The notes: generated from the letters alone by a model not told the origin. Positions 1-9,352 are shown, numbered from the stretch's first letter. The stretch is 64,000 bases of DNA from BOG-908 sp964242115 (GCA_964242115.1 CAXSZX010000021.1:19110-83109); one strand, 5' to 3'. Made by a program: numbers and translations.

Positions 1-653
1 GGCATGCCGCGGCGTTCGTCGGGTGCCACCACGATCTCGTCGGGGGCCACGCTGCGGGCTGCGGCGAGCACGCTGGTGTCGCGCAGCAGCAGGATGCCGC
101 TGCCAAGGGCTGCCGCCAGTTGCGGGTCCACCTCGCCCATCTCGTCGGCGTGCAGGAAGTGCACCTCGTAGGTGGGCCGGCTGCCTTCGTTGCGCAGCAT
201 GCACAGCAGGTCCCAGGCGCGGCGGCCGGCGCCGATGACCAGCAGGCGGCGCTGGAATACGCCCTGCCGCTTCAACCCGGAAAACACCAGCCGGCAGGCC
301 AGGCCGGCCACGCAGAACCCGATGACCGCGCCGGAGAACAGCCGCACGCGGTTGACCGGCGCGCCGATCCAGACGCCCAGGACGAGCAACAGGGCAGCGG
401 TGCCGACCGCGCCGAGGCTGACGGCCAACGGCACACGGCCGAGCGATTCCTGTGTCTGGATGATCGCCTCACGCCGGTAGAGGCCGAGCGCGTAGAGCGA
501 GACCAGGTTGGCGACCGGGTAGAGCAGGGCGGCCAGGGCGTCCGGCGTAAGGCTGGTGCACTCGTCACCCCAGCAGGCCATGTGAAGCAGGACCGGCCAG
601 CCCACGATGAGGGAAGCGGCGTCCAGCAGAAACAAAGCCTTGCCTGTGGTCAT
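1..653 (-). CDS. Exopolysaccharide sugar transferase (polyprenyl glycosylphosphotransferase family), N-terminal part; runs off the left edge
   Basis: The protein starts at an ATG at 653 and is cut by the window edge after about 217 residues. It opens with hydrophobic segments (about residues 3-20, 30-55 and 75-115) broken by short charged loops. A Rossmann-like stretch RRLLVIGAGRRAWDLL at about residue 140 follows, and after it a second alpha/beta portion. This is the layout of membrane sugar-1-phosphate transferases, which have four N-terminal membrane helices and a CoA_binding-like domain before the catalytic bacterial transferase domain. The catalytic domain would lie beyond the edge and is not seen. 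Such enzymes load the first sugar phosphate onto undecaprenyl phosphate in exopolysaccharide assembly. No clear Shine-Dalgarno precedes the start. A lone repeat half-element lies about 120 bp upstream. Confidence 0.72.
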   Translation of the reverse strand, partial: MTTGKALFLLDAASLIVGWPVLLHMACWGDECTSLTPDALAALLYPVANLVSLYALGLYRREAIIQTQESLGRVPLAVSLGAVGTAALLLVLGVWIGAPVNRVRLFSGAVIGFCVAGLACRLVFSGLKRQGVFQRRLLVIGAGRRAWDLLCMLRNEGSRPTYEVHFLHADEMGEVDPQLAAALGSGILLLRDTSVLAAARSVAPDEIVVAPDERRGM

Positions 654-772
654 GAGCCGAACCCGTCCGGAGGCGGCGCTGCGCCGCGTACGGCGTTATA
701 GGCAACGATTAACCGTCTGAACACAGGTCTGTGATACAACCTGGACGGGCGTGTCTTCACGGCTACAGGTGA

Positions 773-862
773 GCAAGCGGTTCTTTTTTGGAAAAAGGAA
801 CCAAAAAGCTTTTGCTTCCGCTGTTGCGCGCTCGTCGGTGAGCGCGCGACAGCGGAAGCGGG
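773..862. repeat. Intergenic repeat copy 1a (left arm and GC palindrome only)
   Basis: GCAAGCGG, then a T-run/A-run hairpin closed by GGTTC and GGAACC, then CAAAAAGCTTTTG. A long GC palindrome centred near 838 follows (GCTGTTGCGCGCTC facing GAGCGCGCGACAGC). The right arm is missing. Confidence 0.85.
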
Positions 863-937
863 CTTGTGGTTCTTATCCGATCAGCGCGACGGGCTGACGC
901 TCATGGGAGTGCGAGGCGGCATGATCGACAAGAGGCA

Positions 938-1053
938 GCAAGGCTTTCTTTGAAGCATAGGTTTCGGGTAAGGCTGTCGCGGACTCTCACCCAGCACGCA
1001 CCCAAGGAACAAAAGTTTTTTGGTTCTTTTTTTTCAAAAAAGAACTGCTTGCC
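938..1053. repeat. Intergenic repeat copy 1b (decayed left arm, intact right arm)
   Basis: The left arm is recognisable but eroded (GCAAGGCTTTCTTTGAAGC). The centre is the one-sided type with GCTGTCGCGGACTCTC. The right arm is intact, ending AAGAACTGCTTGC just before the mdtC stop codon. Confidence 0.75.
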
Positions 1054-1079
1054 TCGCCTCGTCCGCAACACCGGCGGCT

Positions 1080-4000
1080 TTACTCCGCCACCGCCGGCTC
1101 CACCCCATGCACGATCCGCCGCCGCACCCCGCGCGCGCGCCGTTCCAGCAGCAGGTAGATCACCGGCGTGGTGTAGAGCGTCAGCGCCTGGCTCACCACC
1201 AGCCCGCCGACGATGGCGATGCCCAGCGGCCGCCGTAGTTCCGACCCCGTTCCGAACGCCAACGCCAGCGGCAGCGCCCCGCACAAGGCGGTCAACGTGG
1301 TCATGATGATCGGGCGGAAACGTTCAAAGCAGGCCTCGCGGATGGCCGCCTCCGGCGTCATGCCGCGTTCGCGCTGCGCGTCCAGCGCGAAGTCCACCAG
1401 CATGATGGCGTTCTTCTTGACGATGCCCATCAGCAGCACGATGCCGATCACGCTGAGCACGCCGAACTCCGTCCCGCTGATCAGTATCCCCAGCAGCGCG
1501 CCCAAGCCGGCGGACGGCAGGGTGGACATGATGGTGATCGGGTGCAGCAGGCTCTCGTAAAGCACGCCGAGCACGATGTAGATCGACAGCAATGCCGCCA
1601 GGATCAGCGCCGGTTCGGAGGCCAGCGACTGTTCGAACAGCTTGGCGTTGCCGCCGAACTCGATGCGCACGCTGGGCGGCGGCGACATGTCGGCGACGAT
1701 GGCGCGCACCCGCAACACCGCGTCGCCCATGGCAAGGCCGTCCTTGAGGTTGAACTCGATCTCGCCGGCGACGCGCTGGGATTCGTGCACCACGTTGAGG
1801 TCGGCGATGCCGTAGCTGAGGTGGGCCACCGCACCTAGCGGCACCGGCAGGCCGGTGTCGGCGCCGACATAGACGTGGTCGAGGTAGTGCGGGTCGCGCT
1901 GCAGCCAGGGCAGAGTCTCGAGGATGACGCTGTACTGGTTGCGCTGGCTGTAGATGGTCGAGATCGGCCGCTGCGCGAACGCGTTGCCGAGTGCCGTGTC
2001 GATGGCGGCGGCAGAGACGTGCAGCCGGCCGGCGGCGCCGCGGTCGATGCTGACGGTCACCTGCGGCGATGACGTGTCCGCGTCCGAAGTGACGTCGAGG
2101 AAGCCCGGCTCGTGCTGCAGCCGCTGCTCGATCTTGGCCTCCCAGAAATCGGTCTCCTGGACGTTGTCGCCGGTGATCGAGAAGTTGTACTCGCCGCCGG
2201 CGCCCGTCTTGTTGCCGCCGCCGAAATCGCCAGGCGCGAACAGCACCGTGTGCAAGGACGCGATCGGGTCGAGCTTCGGGCGCAGGCGGGCGATGACCGC
2301 GTTGGCGCGGATGTGGCGCTCGGATTCCGGCTTCAGCGAGATCAGCAGCGTGCCCTGGTTGGCGGTGTCGAACCCGGTGGCGACCCCCACCGTCGAGCCG
2401 ACGGCGGCCACCGCGGGGTCCTGCAGGATCACGTCGACCACGCGCTGCTGCTGGCGCACCATCTCGTCGAACGAGATGCTGGCCGCACCCTCGGTGGTGC
2501 CGCGCAACAGGCCGGTATCCTGTTCGGCCACGAAGTTCTTCGGCACCGCGCCGTAGAGGTAGAAGGTGACCACCACCGTCAGCAACGTCACGAACAGCAT
2601 GGTCTTGCGATGGGCCAGGCTCCAGTCGCAGCCGACCATGTAGGCCCGTGTGGTCGCCTGGAAGAAACGCTCGGTGGCGCGGTCCGCGCGGCCGAGCCAG
2701 CCGGTGGGTTCGCTGTCGACCAGCCGCCCGCACACCATCGGCGTGAGCGTCAGCGAGATCAGCGCCGAGAACACGATGGCGATGGTCAGAGTCCAGGCGA
2801 ACTCGTGCAGGATGCGGCCGATCAGCCCGCCCATGAACAGCAGCGGGATGAACACCGCCACCAGCGAGAGCGTGATGGAGACGACGGTGAAGCCGATCTG
2901 CTGCGAGCCGGTGATCGCCGCCTGCAGCCGCGTCATGCCGGCCTCGCGCAGGCGGGTGATGTTCTCGATCATCACGATGGCGTCGTCCACCACGAAGCCC
3001 ACCGAGATGGTAATTGCCATCAGCGAGTAGTTGTTCAGCGAAAAACCGAACGCCCACATGCCCGCGGCCGTCGCCGCCAGCGACAGCGGCACGGTGACCG
3101 CGGCGGCCACGGTTGCCGCCACGCGGCGCAGGAAGATCATCACCGTGAGCAGCACAAGCGCGCCGGTGATCAGCAGCGTGATCTTTACGTCGTTGGTGCT
3201 GGCGCGGATGGTGGCGGTGCGGTCGTCGAGCACCGTCAGGCTGATGTCCGGCGAGATCCAGCCACGCACCTGCGGCAGCAGTGCCCTGATGCGGTCCACC
3301 GTGTCGATGACGTTGGCGCCGGGTATCTTGTAGATGCGCAGCAGGATGGCCGGCTTGTGTCCGTTCCAGGCGGCCAGCCGAACATTGCTGACGCTGTCGG
3401 TCACTTTCGCCACGTCGGACAGCCGCAGCACCGCGCCGTTGGACGCCTTCAGCACGATGCGGCCGTACTCCGCTGCGTGGCGGATCTGGCCGTTGATGGC
3501 GACCTCCTCGGCGCGGTTGCGGCCCTGGAAACTGCCGGTGGGCTCCAGCACGTTGGCGCCGACCACGGCCTGGCGCACGTCGTCGGCCGAGATGCCTGCG
3601 GCACGCACCGCGCCCGGGTCGAGCTGGATGCGGATGGCCGGCGTCTGCCCGCCGTCGATCTGCACGCGGCTCACCCCCTCCACCTGGCTGAAGCGCTGCT
3701 GCAGCACGGTGTCCGCCGCCTCGTAGATCTGGCCCACGTTGAGCTGGTCCGAGGACAGCGCGATGGTCATGATGGCGAGGTCGGCGGGGTTGAATTTCTT
3801 ATACGTGGGGCGGACGGGCAGGCCGCTCGGCAGGTCGGTCTGCGCGGCGTTCAGCGCGGACTGCACCTCACGCGCCGCGTCGTCCGTGCTGCGGTCGAGG
3901 TCGAACAGCGCGATGACGTTGGTCTGGCCGGTCGAGCTCGTGGAGATCAGGTCGGAGACGCCGCCGATCTCGCCAATGCGCCGCTCCAGCGGGGCCGCGA

Positions 4001-4187
4001 TGGAGTTGGCCATGGTGGCGGGGTCGGCGCCCGGGCGCGAGGCGAAGACGACGATGGCAGGGACGTCGACGTTGGGGAGGGCTGCGACGGGAAGGAACTG
4101 GTAGGCGACCACGCCGGCGAGCAGGAGGCCGACGGAGAGGAGGATGGTGCCGACAGGGCGCAGGATGAAGGGGGCGGAGAAGTTCAT
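1080..4187 (-). CDS. mdtC: RND multidrug efflux permease, MdtC-like
   Basis: This is a full-length inner-membrane RND permease (1035 aa; the family is usually 1020-1050), a proton-driven drug exporter that works as a trimer with an adaptor and an outer-membrane channel. The first helix carries the family start FILRPVGTILL. The proton-relay aspartates D401 and D402 sit in GFVVDDAIVM, and the matching lysines K924 and K925 in GIVKKNAIMLV. Two large periplasmic loops and twelve helices fit the length. It lies 172 bp downstream of an MdtB-like gene on the same strand. MdtB and MdtC act as a B2C heterotrimer in E. coli, and the tandem pair is why this name was chosen rather than AcrB. No membrane-fusion protein is adjacent. 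The start is the ATG at 4187, preceded by GGTGA. The substrate cannot be read from sequence. Confidence 0.87.
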   Translation of the reverse strand: MNFSAPFILRPVGTILLSVGLLLAGVVAYQFLPVAALPNVDVPAIVVFASRPGADPATMANSIAAPLERRIGEIGGVSDLISTSSTGQTNVIALFDLDRSTDDAAREVQSALNAAQTDLPSGLPVRPTYKKFNPADLAIMTIALSSDQLNVGQIYEAADTVLQQRFSQVEGVSRVQIDGGQTPAIRIQLDPGAVRAAGISADDVRQAVVGANVLEPTGSFQGRNRAEEVAINGQIRHAAEYGRIVLKASNGAVLRLSDVAKVTDSVSNVRLAAWNGHKPAILLRIYKIPGANVIDTVDRIRALLPQVRGWISPDISLTVLDDRTATIRASTNDVKITLLITGALVLLTVMIFLRRVAATVAAAVTVPLSLAATAAGMWAFGFSLNNYSLMAITISVGFVVDDAIVMIENITRLREAGMTRLQAAITGSQQIGFTVVSITLSLVAVFIPLLFMGGLIGRILHEFAWTLTIAIVFSALISLTLTPMVCGRLVDSEPTGWLGRADRATERFFQATTRAYMVGCDWSLAHRKTMLFVTLLTVVVTFYLYGAVPKNFVAEQDTGLLRGTTEGAASISFDEMVRQQQRVVDVILQDPAVAAVGSTVGVATGFDTANQGTLLISLKPESERHIRANAVIARLRPKLDPIASLHTVLFAPGDFGGGNKTGAGGEYNFSITGDNVQETDFWEAKIEQRLQHEPGFLDVTSDADTSSPQVTVSIDRGAAGRLHVSAAAIDTALGNAFAQRPISTIYSQRNQYSVILETLPWLQRDPHYLDHVYVGADTGLPVPLGAVAHLSYGIADLNVVHESQRVAGEIEFNLKDGLAMGDAVLRVRAIVADMSPPPSVRIEFGGNAKLFEQSLASEPALILAALLSIYIVLGVLYESLLHPITIMSTLPSAGLGALLGILISGTEFGVLSVIGIVLLMGIVKKNAIMLVDFALDAQRERGMTPEAAIREACFERFRPIIMTTLTALCGALPLALAFGTGSELRRPLGIAIVGGLVVSQALTLYTTPVIYLLLERRARGVRRRIVHGVEPAVAE

Positions 4188-4203
4188 GCGTCACCGTGGG
4201 CGA

Positions 4204-4354
4204 AGAAAGAAAGGCCTTCTTTTTCGAGAAAAAGAAGCAAAAAGCTTTTGCGCGCGCTGTCGTGGGAAGCTGAAACACCACGTTTCACCAACGCGCGCCG
4301 ACAGAAGACAAAAGTCTTTTGCTTCTTTTCTTCAGAAAAGAAGGCCTTGCTTGC
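4204..4354. repeat. Intergenic repeat copy 2 (complete, centre type C)
   Basis: Both arms are present. The left stem reads CTTCTTTTTCGAGAAAAAGAAG and the right stem CTTCTTTTCTTCAGAAAAGAAG. The centre has GGAAGCTGAAACACCACG in place of the GC palindrome. It lies between mdtC and mdtB, both on the minus strand, so it could separate or attenuate their transcription. Confidence 0.92.
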
Positions 4355-4359
4355 TCGCC

Positions 4360-7300
4360 TCACTCCGCCACCACCAACGCACTCTCCCGCCGCGCCCCCA
4401 CCCGCCGCCGCGCCCGCTCGAACGCCACGTAGATCGCCGGCGTCGTATAAAGCGTCAAAACCTGGCTCAGCAGCAGCCCGCCCACGATCGCCACGCCGAG
4501 CGGCCGCCGCAGTTCCGACCCCGTGCCGTGGTCCAGCACCAGCGGCAGCGCGCCGAGCAGAGCCGCGGCGGTCGTCATCATGATCGGCCGGAAGCGCAGC
4601 ACGCAGGCTTCCACCGCGGCCTCCTCCGGCGAGATGCCGCGCGTGCGTTCGGCCTCCAGCGCGAAGTCCACCACCAGGATGCCGTTCTTCTTCACGATGC
4701 CCATCAGCAGCACGATCCCCACCAGTGCCACGATCGACAGGTCGGCACCCGTGAACATCAGCGCCAGCAGCGCGCCGATGCCGGCCGAGGGCAGCGTGGA
4801 CAGGATGGTGACGGGGTGGATGAAGCTTTCGTAGAGCACGCCGAGCACGATGTAGATCACCGCCACCGCCGCCAGGATCAGCCACGGCTCGGCGGCCAGC
4901 GAGCGCTGAAACTCGGCCGCGTCACCCGAATAGGCGCCGATGATGGTGGACGGCAGGCCGATGTCGGCTTCGGCCTGCTGCACGGCGGCCACCGCGTCGC
5001 CCAGCGAGGCGCCGGCGCGCACGTCGAAGCTCAGCGTCACCGACGGGAACTGCGACTGGTGGGTGATCACCAGCGGCGCCGTCCGCCGCACCAGGTGCGC
5101 GATCGACATCAGCGGCACCTGCGCCACCGTGTTGGTGGTGGCCACCGTGGACGTGGCGATCTGCGCCGCGCCGTTGGCGCCGAAGCTCGCCACCGTGCCG
5201 GGCACACGCAATTTTTCCAGCGAGGCCGGGTTGGACACCCAGGACGGGTCGGCCGACATCACCACGCGATACTGGTTGCTCTGCTGGTAGATCGTGCTGA
5301 CCTGGCGCTGGCCGAACGCGTCGTAGAGCACGTCCTCGATCGCCTGCATGGTCACACCCAGGCGCGTGGCACGGTCGCGGTCCACCACGATCTCGGTGGC
5401 GAAGCCGTCCTCCTGCTGGTCGCTGGTGACGTTGGTGAGCTGCGGCGAGGCGCGCAGCCGGTCGATCAGCCGCGGCGTCCATTCGGCCAGCTCGGCCGCA
5501 TCCGTGTCCGTCAATGTGTACTGATACTGCGTGCGGCTGACCCGCGCGCCGATCTGGATGTCCTGCACCGGCTGCATGAACACCGACAGGCCGGTCATCC
5601 CTGACAGCCCTGCCTGCAGGCGGGCAATCACCACCGGCATGGCATCGCGCTGGCGCCTCGGCTTCAGCGTGATGGACAGCCGGCCGACGTTGGGCGTGGG
5701 GTTCACGCTGCCGGCGCCGATCAGGGACGCCACGTTCTGCACCGCCGGGTCATGCTGCACGATGTCGGCCGCCCGCAGCTGCAAGCCGGTCATCGCCGGG
5801 ATGGAGATGTTCTGCGCGGCCTCCGTGGTGGCGATGATAGCGCCGGTGTCTTGCTGCGGCAGGAAGCCTTTCGGCACCACCACGTACAGCACCACGGTCC
5901 CCACCAGCGTCAGCACCGCGATGCCGAGAACCAGCGGTTGGTGGCGTAGGCTGACCACCAGGCTGCGCCGGTAGCGCTCCAGCAGCCCGCCGAAAAAGCG
6001 GTCCGAGCGCGAGGCGCCGCCCGCCACACGTTGCGGCTTGAGCAGCCGCCCGCACATCATCGGCGTGAGCGTCAGCGACACCACGGCCGAGACGGCGACG
6101 GCCACCGACAGGGTGACGGAGAACTCCTTGAACAGCCGCCCCACCACGCCGCCCATGAACAGCAGCGGGATGAACACCGCGATCAGCGAGATGGTCAGCG
6201 AGACGATGGTGAAGCCGATCTGCCCGGCGCCGCGATAGGCGGCCTCCAGCGGCGGCTCTCCGGCCTCGATGTAGCGGACCACGTTCTCGATCATCACGAT
6301 GGCGTCGTCCACCACGAAGCCGGAGCCAACCGTGAGTGCCATCAGCGAAAGGTTGTCGAGCCCGTAGCCCAGCCAGTCCATCACCCCGAAGGTGCCGATC
6401 AGGCTCAGCGGCAATGCCACGGCAGGGATCAGCGTAGCGCGCCAGTTGCGCAGGAACAGGTAGATGACACCCACCACCAGCAGCATCGCCAGCAGCAGCG
6501 TGCCCTGCACGTCGGCCACGGACGCGCGGATCGTCTGCGTGCGGTCCGCCGCGATGTCCAGCGTCAGGCCTGGCGGCAACGCGCGGGTCAGCTCCGGCAG
6601 CTCCTCGCGCACCGCGTTGACCGTCTCGACGATGTTGGCACCAGGCTGGCGCTGCACGTCCAGCAGCACCGCCGGATGGCCCTTGTACCAGGCGGCTACG
6701 CGGTCGTTCTCCACGCCGTGGGTGACCGTGCCCACGTCGGACAGGCGCACGGCGGCACCGGCGCGCCAGGTCAGGATAAGGTCGCGGTAGGCTTCCGGTG
6801 TTACGAGCTGGTCGTTGGTGCCCACCGCGTAGGAGACGTGCGGGCCGTTGAAGCTGCCCTTTGCCCCGTTGACGTTACCGGCGTTGATCGCCGTGCGCAC
6901 GTCCTCCATCGACAGGCCGTAGGAGGCCAGGCGTGCGGGGTCGAGCTGCACCCGGATCGCCGGTTTCAGCCCGCCTTGGACCACCACGCGGCCCACGCCG
7001 TCGATCTGGCTGAGCTTGGGCTGCAGCAGCGTGTCCGCCGCGTCCGCCACCTGGTCCACTGGCACGGTGTCGCTGGTGACGGCCAGGCTGAGGATCGGCG
7101 CATCGGCCGGGTTCACCCGGTTGTAGCTGGGCGGGTAGGGCAGGGAGCTGGGGAGGATTCCCTGCGCCGCGTTGATGGCGGCCTGCACGTCCTGCGAGGC
7201 GCCGTCGATGCTGCGGGTGAGGTCGAACTGCAAGGTGATCTCGCTGGTGCCGACCGCGGACGAGCTCTGCATCGTGGTGATGCCGTTGATCTGGCCGAGC

Positions 7301-7509
7301 TGGCGCTCCAGCGGGGCGGTGACCAGGGTGGACATCGTCTCCGGCCCGGCCCCGGGGTAGGCGGTGGTGACCACGATGGTGGGGAAGTCCACCTGCGGCA
7401 GCGCGCTGACCGGCAGCGCCGCATAGCCGAGCGCGCCGCCGAGCAGCACCGCGACCGAGAGAAGGACGGTGGCGATCGGGCGGGCGATGAAGGGGGCGGA
7501 GATGGACAT
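4360..7509 (-). CDS. mdtB: RND multidrug efflux permease, MdtB-like
   Basis: A second full-length RND permease (1049 aa). The N-terminus FIARPIATVLLSVAVLLGG and the region ALPVSALPQVDFPTI closely follow E. coli MdtB. D401 and D402 in GFVVDDAIVMIEN and K940 and K941 in GIVKKNGILVV are the proton-translocation residues and are intact. It is transcribed first of the pair on the minus strand, with mdtC following after a 172-bp gap holding a repeat element. An MdtBC complex normally needs the periplasmic adaptor MdtA and an outer-membrane TolC. Neither is in the window: the next gene upstream is a divergent aldo/keto reductase. The adaptor is presumably elsewhere, or the pair works with an unlinked adaptor. 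The ATG at 7509 has no obvious Shine-Dalgarno. Confidence 0.87.
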   Translation of the reverse strand: MSISAPFIARPIATVLLSVAVLLGGALGYAALPVSALPQVDFPTIVVTTAYPGAGPETMSTLVTAPLERQLGQINGITTMQSSSAVGTSEITLQFDLTRSIDGASQDVQAAINAAQGILPSSLPYPPSYNRVNPADAPILSLAVTSDTVPVDQVADAADTLLQPKLSQIDGVGRVVVQGGLKPAIRVQLDPARLASYGLSMEDVRTAINAGNVNGAKGSFNGPHVSYAVGTNDQLVTPEAYRDLILTWRAGAAVRLSDVGTVTHGVENDRVAAWYKGHPAVLLDVQRQPGANIVETVNAVREELPELTRALPPGLTLDIAADRTQTIRASVADVQGTLLLAMLLVVGVIYLFLRNWRATLIPAVALPLSLIGTFGVMDWLGYGLDNLSLMALTVGSGFVVDDAIVMIENVVRYIEAGEPPLEAAYRGAGQIGFTIVSLTISLIAVFIPLLFMGGVVGRLFKEFSVTLSVAVAVSAVVSLTLTPMMCGRLLKPQRVAGGASRSDRFFGGLLERYRRSLVVSLRHQPLVLGIAVLTLVGTVVLYVVVPKGFLPQQDTGAIIATTEAAQNISIPAMTGLQLRAADIVQHDPAVQNVASLIGAGSVNPTPNVGRLSITLKPRRQRDAMPVVIARLQAGLSGMTGLSVFMQPVQDIQIGARVSRTQYQYTLTDTDAAELAEWTPRLIDRLRASPQLTNVTSDQQEDGFATEIVVDRDRATRLGVTMQAIEDVLYDAFGQRQVSTIYQQSNQYRVVMSADPSWVSNPASLEKLRVPGTVASFGANGAAQIATSTVATTNTVAQVPLMSIAHLVRRTAPLVITHQSQFPSVTLSFDVRAGASLGDAVAAVQQAEADIGLPSTIIGAYSGDAAEFQRSLAAEPWLILAAVAVIYIVLGVLYESFIHPVTILSTLPSAGIGALLALMFTGADLSIVALVGIVLLMGIVKKNGILVVDFALEAERTRGISPEEAAVEACVLRFRPIMMTTAAALLGALPLVLDHGTGSELRRPLGVAIVGGLLLSQVLTLYTTPAIYVAFERARRRVGARRESALVVAE

Positions 7510-7532
7510 CTGGGACTAGCTCAGGTGGTGCC

Positions 7533-7670
7533 AGAAGGAAGAAAGGCCTTCTTTTTTGAAAAAAAGAAGCAAAAAACTTTTGGTCCTGCTGTCGCGGCGC
7601 GTTCAGCCGACGGATACCCAAGAGACAAAAGTTTTTTGGTTCTTTTTTTCAAAAAAGAACCGCTTGCTTT
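7533..7670. repeat. Intergenic repeat copy 3 (complete, centre type B forward)
   Basis: The left stem is closed by CTTC/GAAG and the right stem by GGTTC/GAACC, so the two arms have different outer pairs. The centre is GCTGTCGCGGCGCGTTC, ending CCCAAGAGAC. It lies between two divergent genes (mdtB and the aldo/keto reductase) and ends 19 bp before the latter's start codon. Confidence 0.92.
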
Positions 7671-7688
7671 TTGTGGAGTGTTTCATTC

Positions 7689-8675
7689 GTGGACTACGTC
7701 AACCTGGGCCGCACCGGCCTCAAAGTCTCCCGCCTTTGCCTAGGCTGCATGACCTACGGCGAGCCCGACCGCGGCACCCACGAGTGGACGCTGCCGGAAG
7801 CCGAGTCCAAGCCGTTCATCGCCCGCGCGCTGGACGCCGGCATCACCTTCTTCGACACAGCCAACGTGTACTCCGCAGGTTCCAGCGAGGAGATACTCGG
7901 CCGTGCCCTGCGTGGCGCGGTGCCGCGCGACGAGCTGGTGATCGCCACCAAGGTGCACGGCGCGATGCGCCCCGACGCCAACGGCCGCGGCCTGTCGCGC
8001 AAGGCGATCCTCGCCGAAATCGACGCGAGCCTGACCCGCCTCGGCATGGACTACGTGGACCTCTACCAGATCCACCGCTTCGACCCCGAAACGCCGATGG
8101 AAGAGACGCTGGAGGCGCTGCACGACGTGGTCCGCGCCGGCAAGGCGCGCTACGTCGGCGCGTCCTCGATGCACGCGTGGCAGTTCTGCCGCGCGTTGTA
8201 CCTGGCGAAGCTGCACGGCTGGACGCGCTTCGTCTCCATGCAGAACCACCTCAACCTGCTCTACCGCGAGGAGGAGCGCGAGATGATGGGCCTGTGCATG
8301 GAAGAGGGCGTGGGCGTGATCCCGTGGAGCCCGCTGGCGCGCGGCAAGCTGACCCGGCCTTGGACCGAGTCGCCGCCCACCAGGCGTGCCGAGACCGACC
8401 AGTTTGGCAAGACACTCTACCGCGGTGCCGAGGAAAGCGACCGGGCGATCGTCGGCGCGGTGGAGGCGGTGGCCAAGGCGCGGGGCGTGGCCATGGCGCA
8501 GGTCGCACTCGCGTGGGTGCTGGCAAAGCCGGGGGTGACCGCGCCGATCGTCGGGGCAAGCAAGATGGCCCATCTGGAGGACGCGCTGGCCGGGCTGACG
8601 ATGAAGCTGGACGCCAGCGAGGTTGCCACGCTGGAGGCTGGCTACCAGCCGCGGGCGGTGGCGGGGTTTCAGTAG
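7689..8675 (+). CDS. Aldo/keto reductase
   Basis: A 328-residue NADPH-dependent aldo/keto reductase with a TIM-barrel fold. The catalytic tetrad can be read directly: D56 in ITFFDTANVYS, Y61 in the same motif, K88 in VIATKVHG and H129 in YQIHRFD. IVGASKMAHLED near the C-terminus is the usual cofactor-phosphate-binding region. The sequence resembles the large group of stress-type reductases acting on small aldehydes and ketones; the substrate is unknown. A TTG at 7671 opens the longest frame, but the GTG at 7689 is preferred because GGAG lies 10 nt upstream and the protein then begins MDYVNLGRTGLKVS, the normal family start. It is divergent from mdtB and convergent with the GFA gene. Confidence 0.9.
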   Translation: MDYVNLGRTGLKVSRLCLGCMTYGEPDRGTHEWTLPEAESKPFIARALDAGITFFDTANVYSAGSSEEILGRALRGAVPRDELVIATKVHGAMRPDANGRGLSRKAILAEIDASLTRLGMDYVDLYQIHRFDPETPMEETLEALHDVVRAGKARYVGASSMHAWQFCRALYLAKLHGWTRFVSMQNHLNLLYREEEREMMGLCMEEGVGVIPWSPLARGKLTRPWTESPPTRRAETDQFGKTLYRGAEESDRAIVGAVEAVAKARGVAMAQVALAWVLAKPGVTAPIVGASKMAHLEDALAGLTMKLDASEVATLEAGYQPRAVAGFQ

Positions 8676-8747
8676 TACCGGCGGCAATAAGTCTTAGCTT
8701 GGCCACTCCCGACTGGCGGCACCGTCCGATACGGTCAGGGCTGTGCC

Positions 8748-9176
8748 TCAGCGGGGTGGAAGCTGCTCGAACTGGGGCAGCTCGTCCGTGATCCTGTGCC
8801 AGTTTGCCTTCGACCCGACAAAGATATGTGCCGACGCTCGAATGGTTGGGTCATCAACCAGCGTTCCAATCGCGACGTGCACGTAGGCGGCCTCACGCAC
8901 CACCGAGTATAGCAGCGAGCCGCATACCCCGCAGTGCACGTCGTGCGCACGCTCGTCGTCGCCGAAAATCATCAGGTGTTCATACCCGGCGACCACGTCC
9001 AAACGATCCCGCTGAATACCCGCAAAGGGCTTGAAGGCCGATCCCGTTGCGCGGCGGCAGTTGGAGCAATGGCAGTTCAGTGCGTACAGGAACGCATCGT
9101 CAACCTCGTAGACCGTGGCGCGGCATAGGCACATCCCGGTCAACCTGCGCTTTGCTGCGCTGACTTCCGCCGCCAT
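8748..9176 (-). CDS. GFA / CENP-V family zinc protein
   Basis: This 142-residue protein belongs to the family of glutathione-dependent formaldehyde-activating enzyme, a compact zinc-binding beta-fold. Zinc ligands are visible as C16 and C18 (CLC), C35, C37 and C40 (CHCSNC) and C82 and C85 (CGVCG). The family catalyses or assists formation of S-hydroxymethylglutathione from formaldehyde, though most members have never been assayed, so the exact role is open. The ATG at 9176 is supported by GGAGAA 8-9 nt upstream. The gene is convergent with the aldo/keto reductase across a 72-bp gap and tandem with the hybrid kinase upstream. Confidence 0.85.
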   Translation of the reverse strand: MAAEVSAAKRRLTGMCLCRATVYEVDDAFLYALNCHCSNCRRATGSAFKPFAGIQRDRLDVVAGYEHLMIFGDDERAHDVHCGVCGSLLYSVVREAAYVHVAIGTLVDDPTIRASAHIFVGSKANWHRITDELPQFEQLPPR

Positions 9177-9240
9177 TGCAGGATTTCTCCTTTTCTAGAG
9201 TAGCTGCGCCCTGGCTCGCTGTTCCCTGCCGCGGCCAGTA

Positions 9241-9346
9241 AGGCAAAAACCTTTCACGTCCGCTGTCGTGCGCTCGCCGGAAAGGACCGCGACAGCGGAA
9301 GCAAAAGCTTTTTGCCTCTTTTTTTTCGACAAAGAAGGCCTTGCTT
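9241..9346. repeat. Intergenic repeat copy 4 (left arm eroded, GC palindrome centre)
   Basis: The left hairpin is reduced to AAGGCAAAAACCTTTC. The centre palindrome (CGCTGTCGTGCGCTC facing CGCGACAGCGG) and the right arm, ending AAGGCCTTGC, are intact. It lies between two tandem minus-strand genes, 6 bp from the histidine kinase stop. Confidence 0.85.
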
Positions 9347-9352
9347 CCTTCC

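Larger units (their letters stand above)
654..1079. other. Gene-free gap between the sugar transferase and mdtC
   Basis: No supported gene. The first 120 bp should hold the sugar transferase promoter. A TATAAC at 695-700 (minus-strand sense) is a possible -10 box, but no convincing -35 was found. The rest is occupied by two incomplete copies of the intergenic repeat family, listed separately. Confidence 0.6.

Noticed and set aside
771..1060. Short open frames through the repeats with Phe- and Lys-rich peptides (for example FFSKKN or FFEKKNQKTF)
   Set aside because: They arise from the T-run/A-run arms in any phase, occur at every copy and have no ribosome binding sites. They are artefacts of the repeat, not genes.
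2112..4583. Very long open frame on the plus strand antisense to mdtC
   Set aside because: High-GC third-position bias leaves antisense frames open. The composition (His, Arg, Gln and Val rich, no domain) is that of a shadow, and the minus-strand RND protein is unmistakable.
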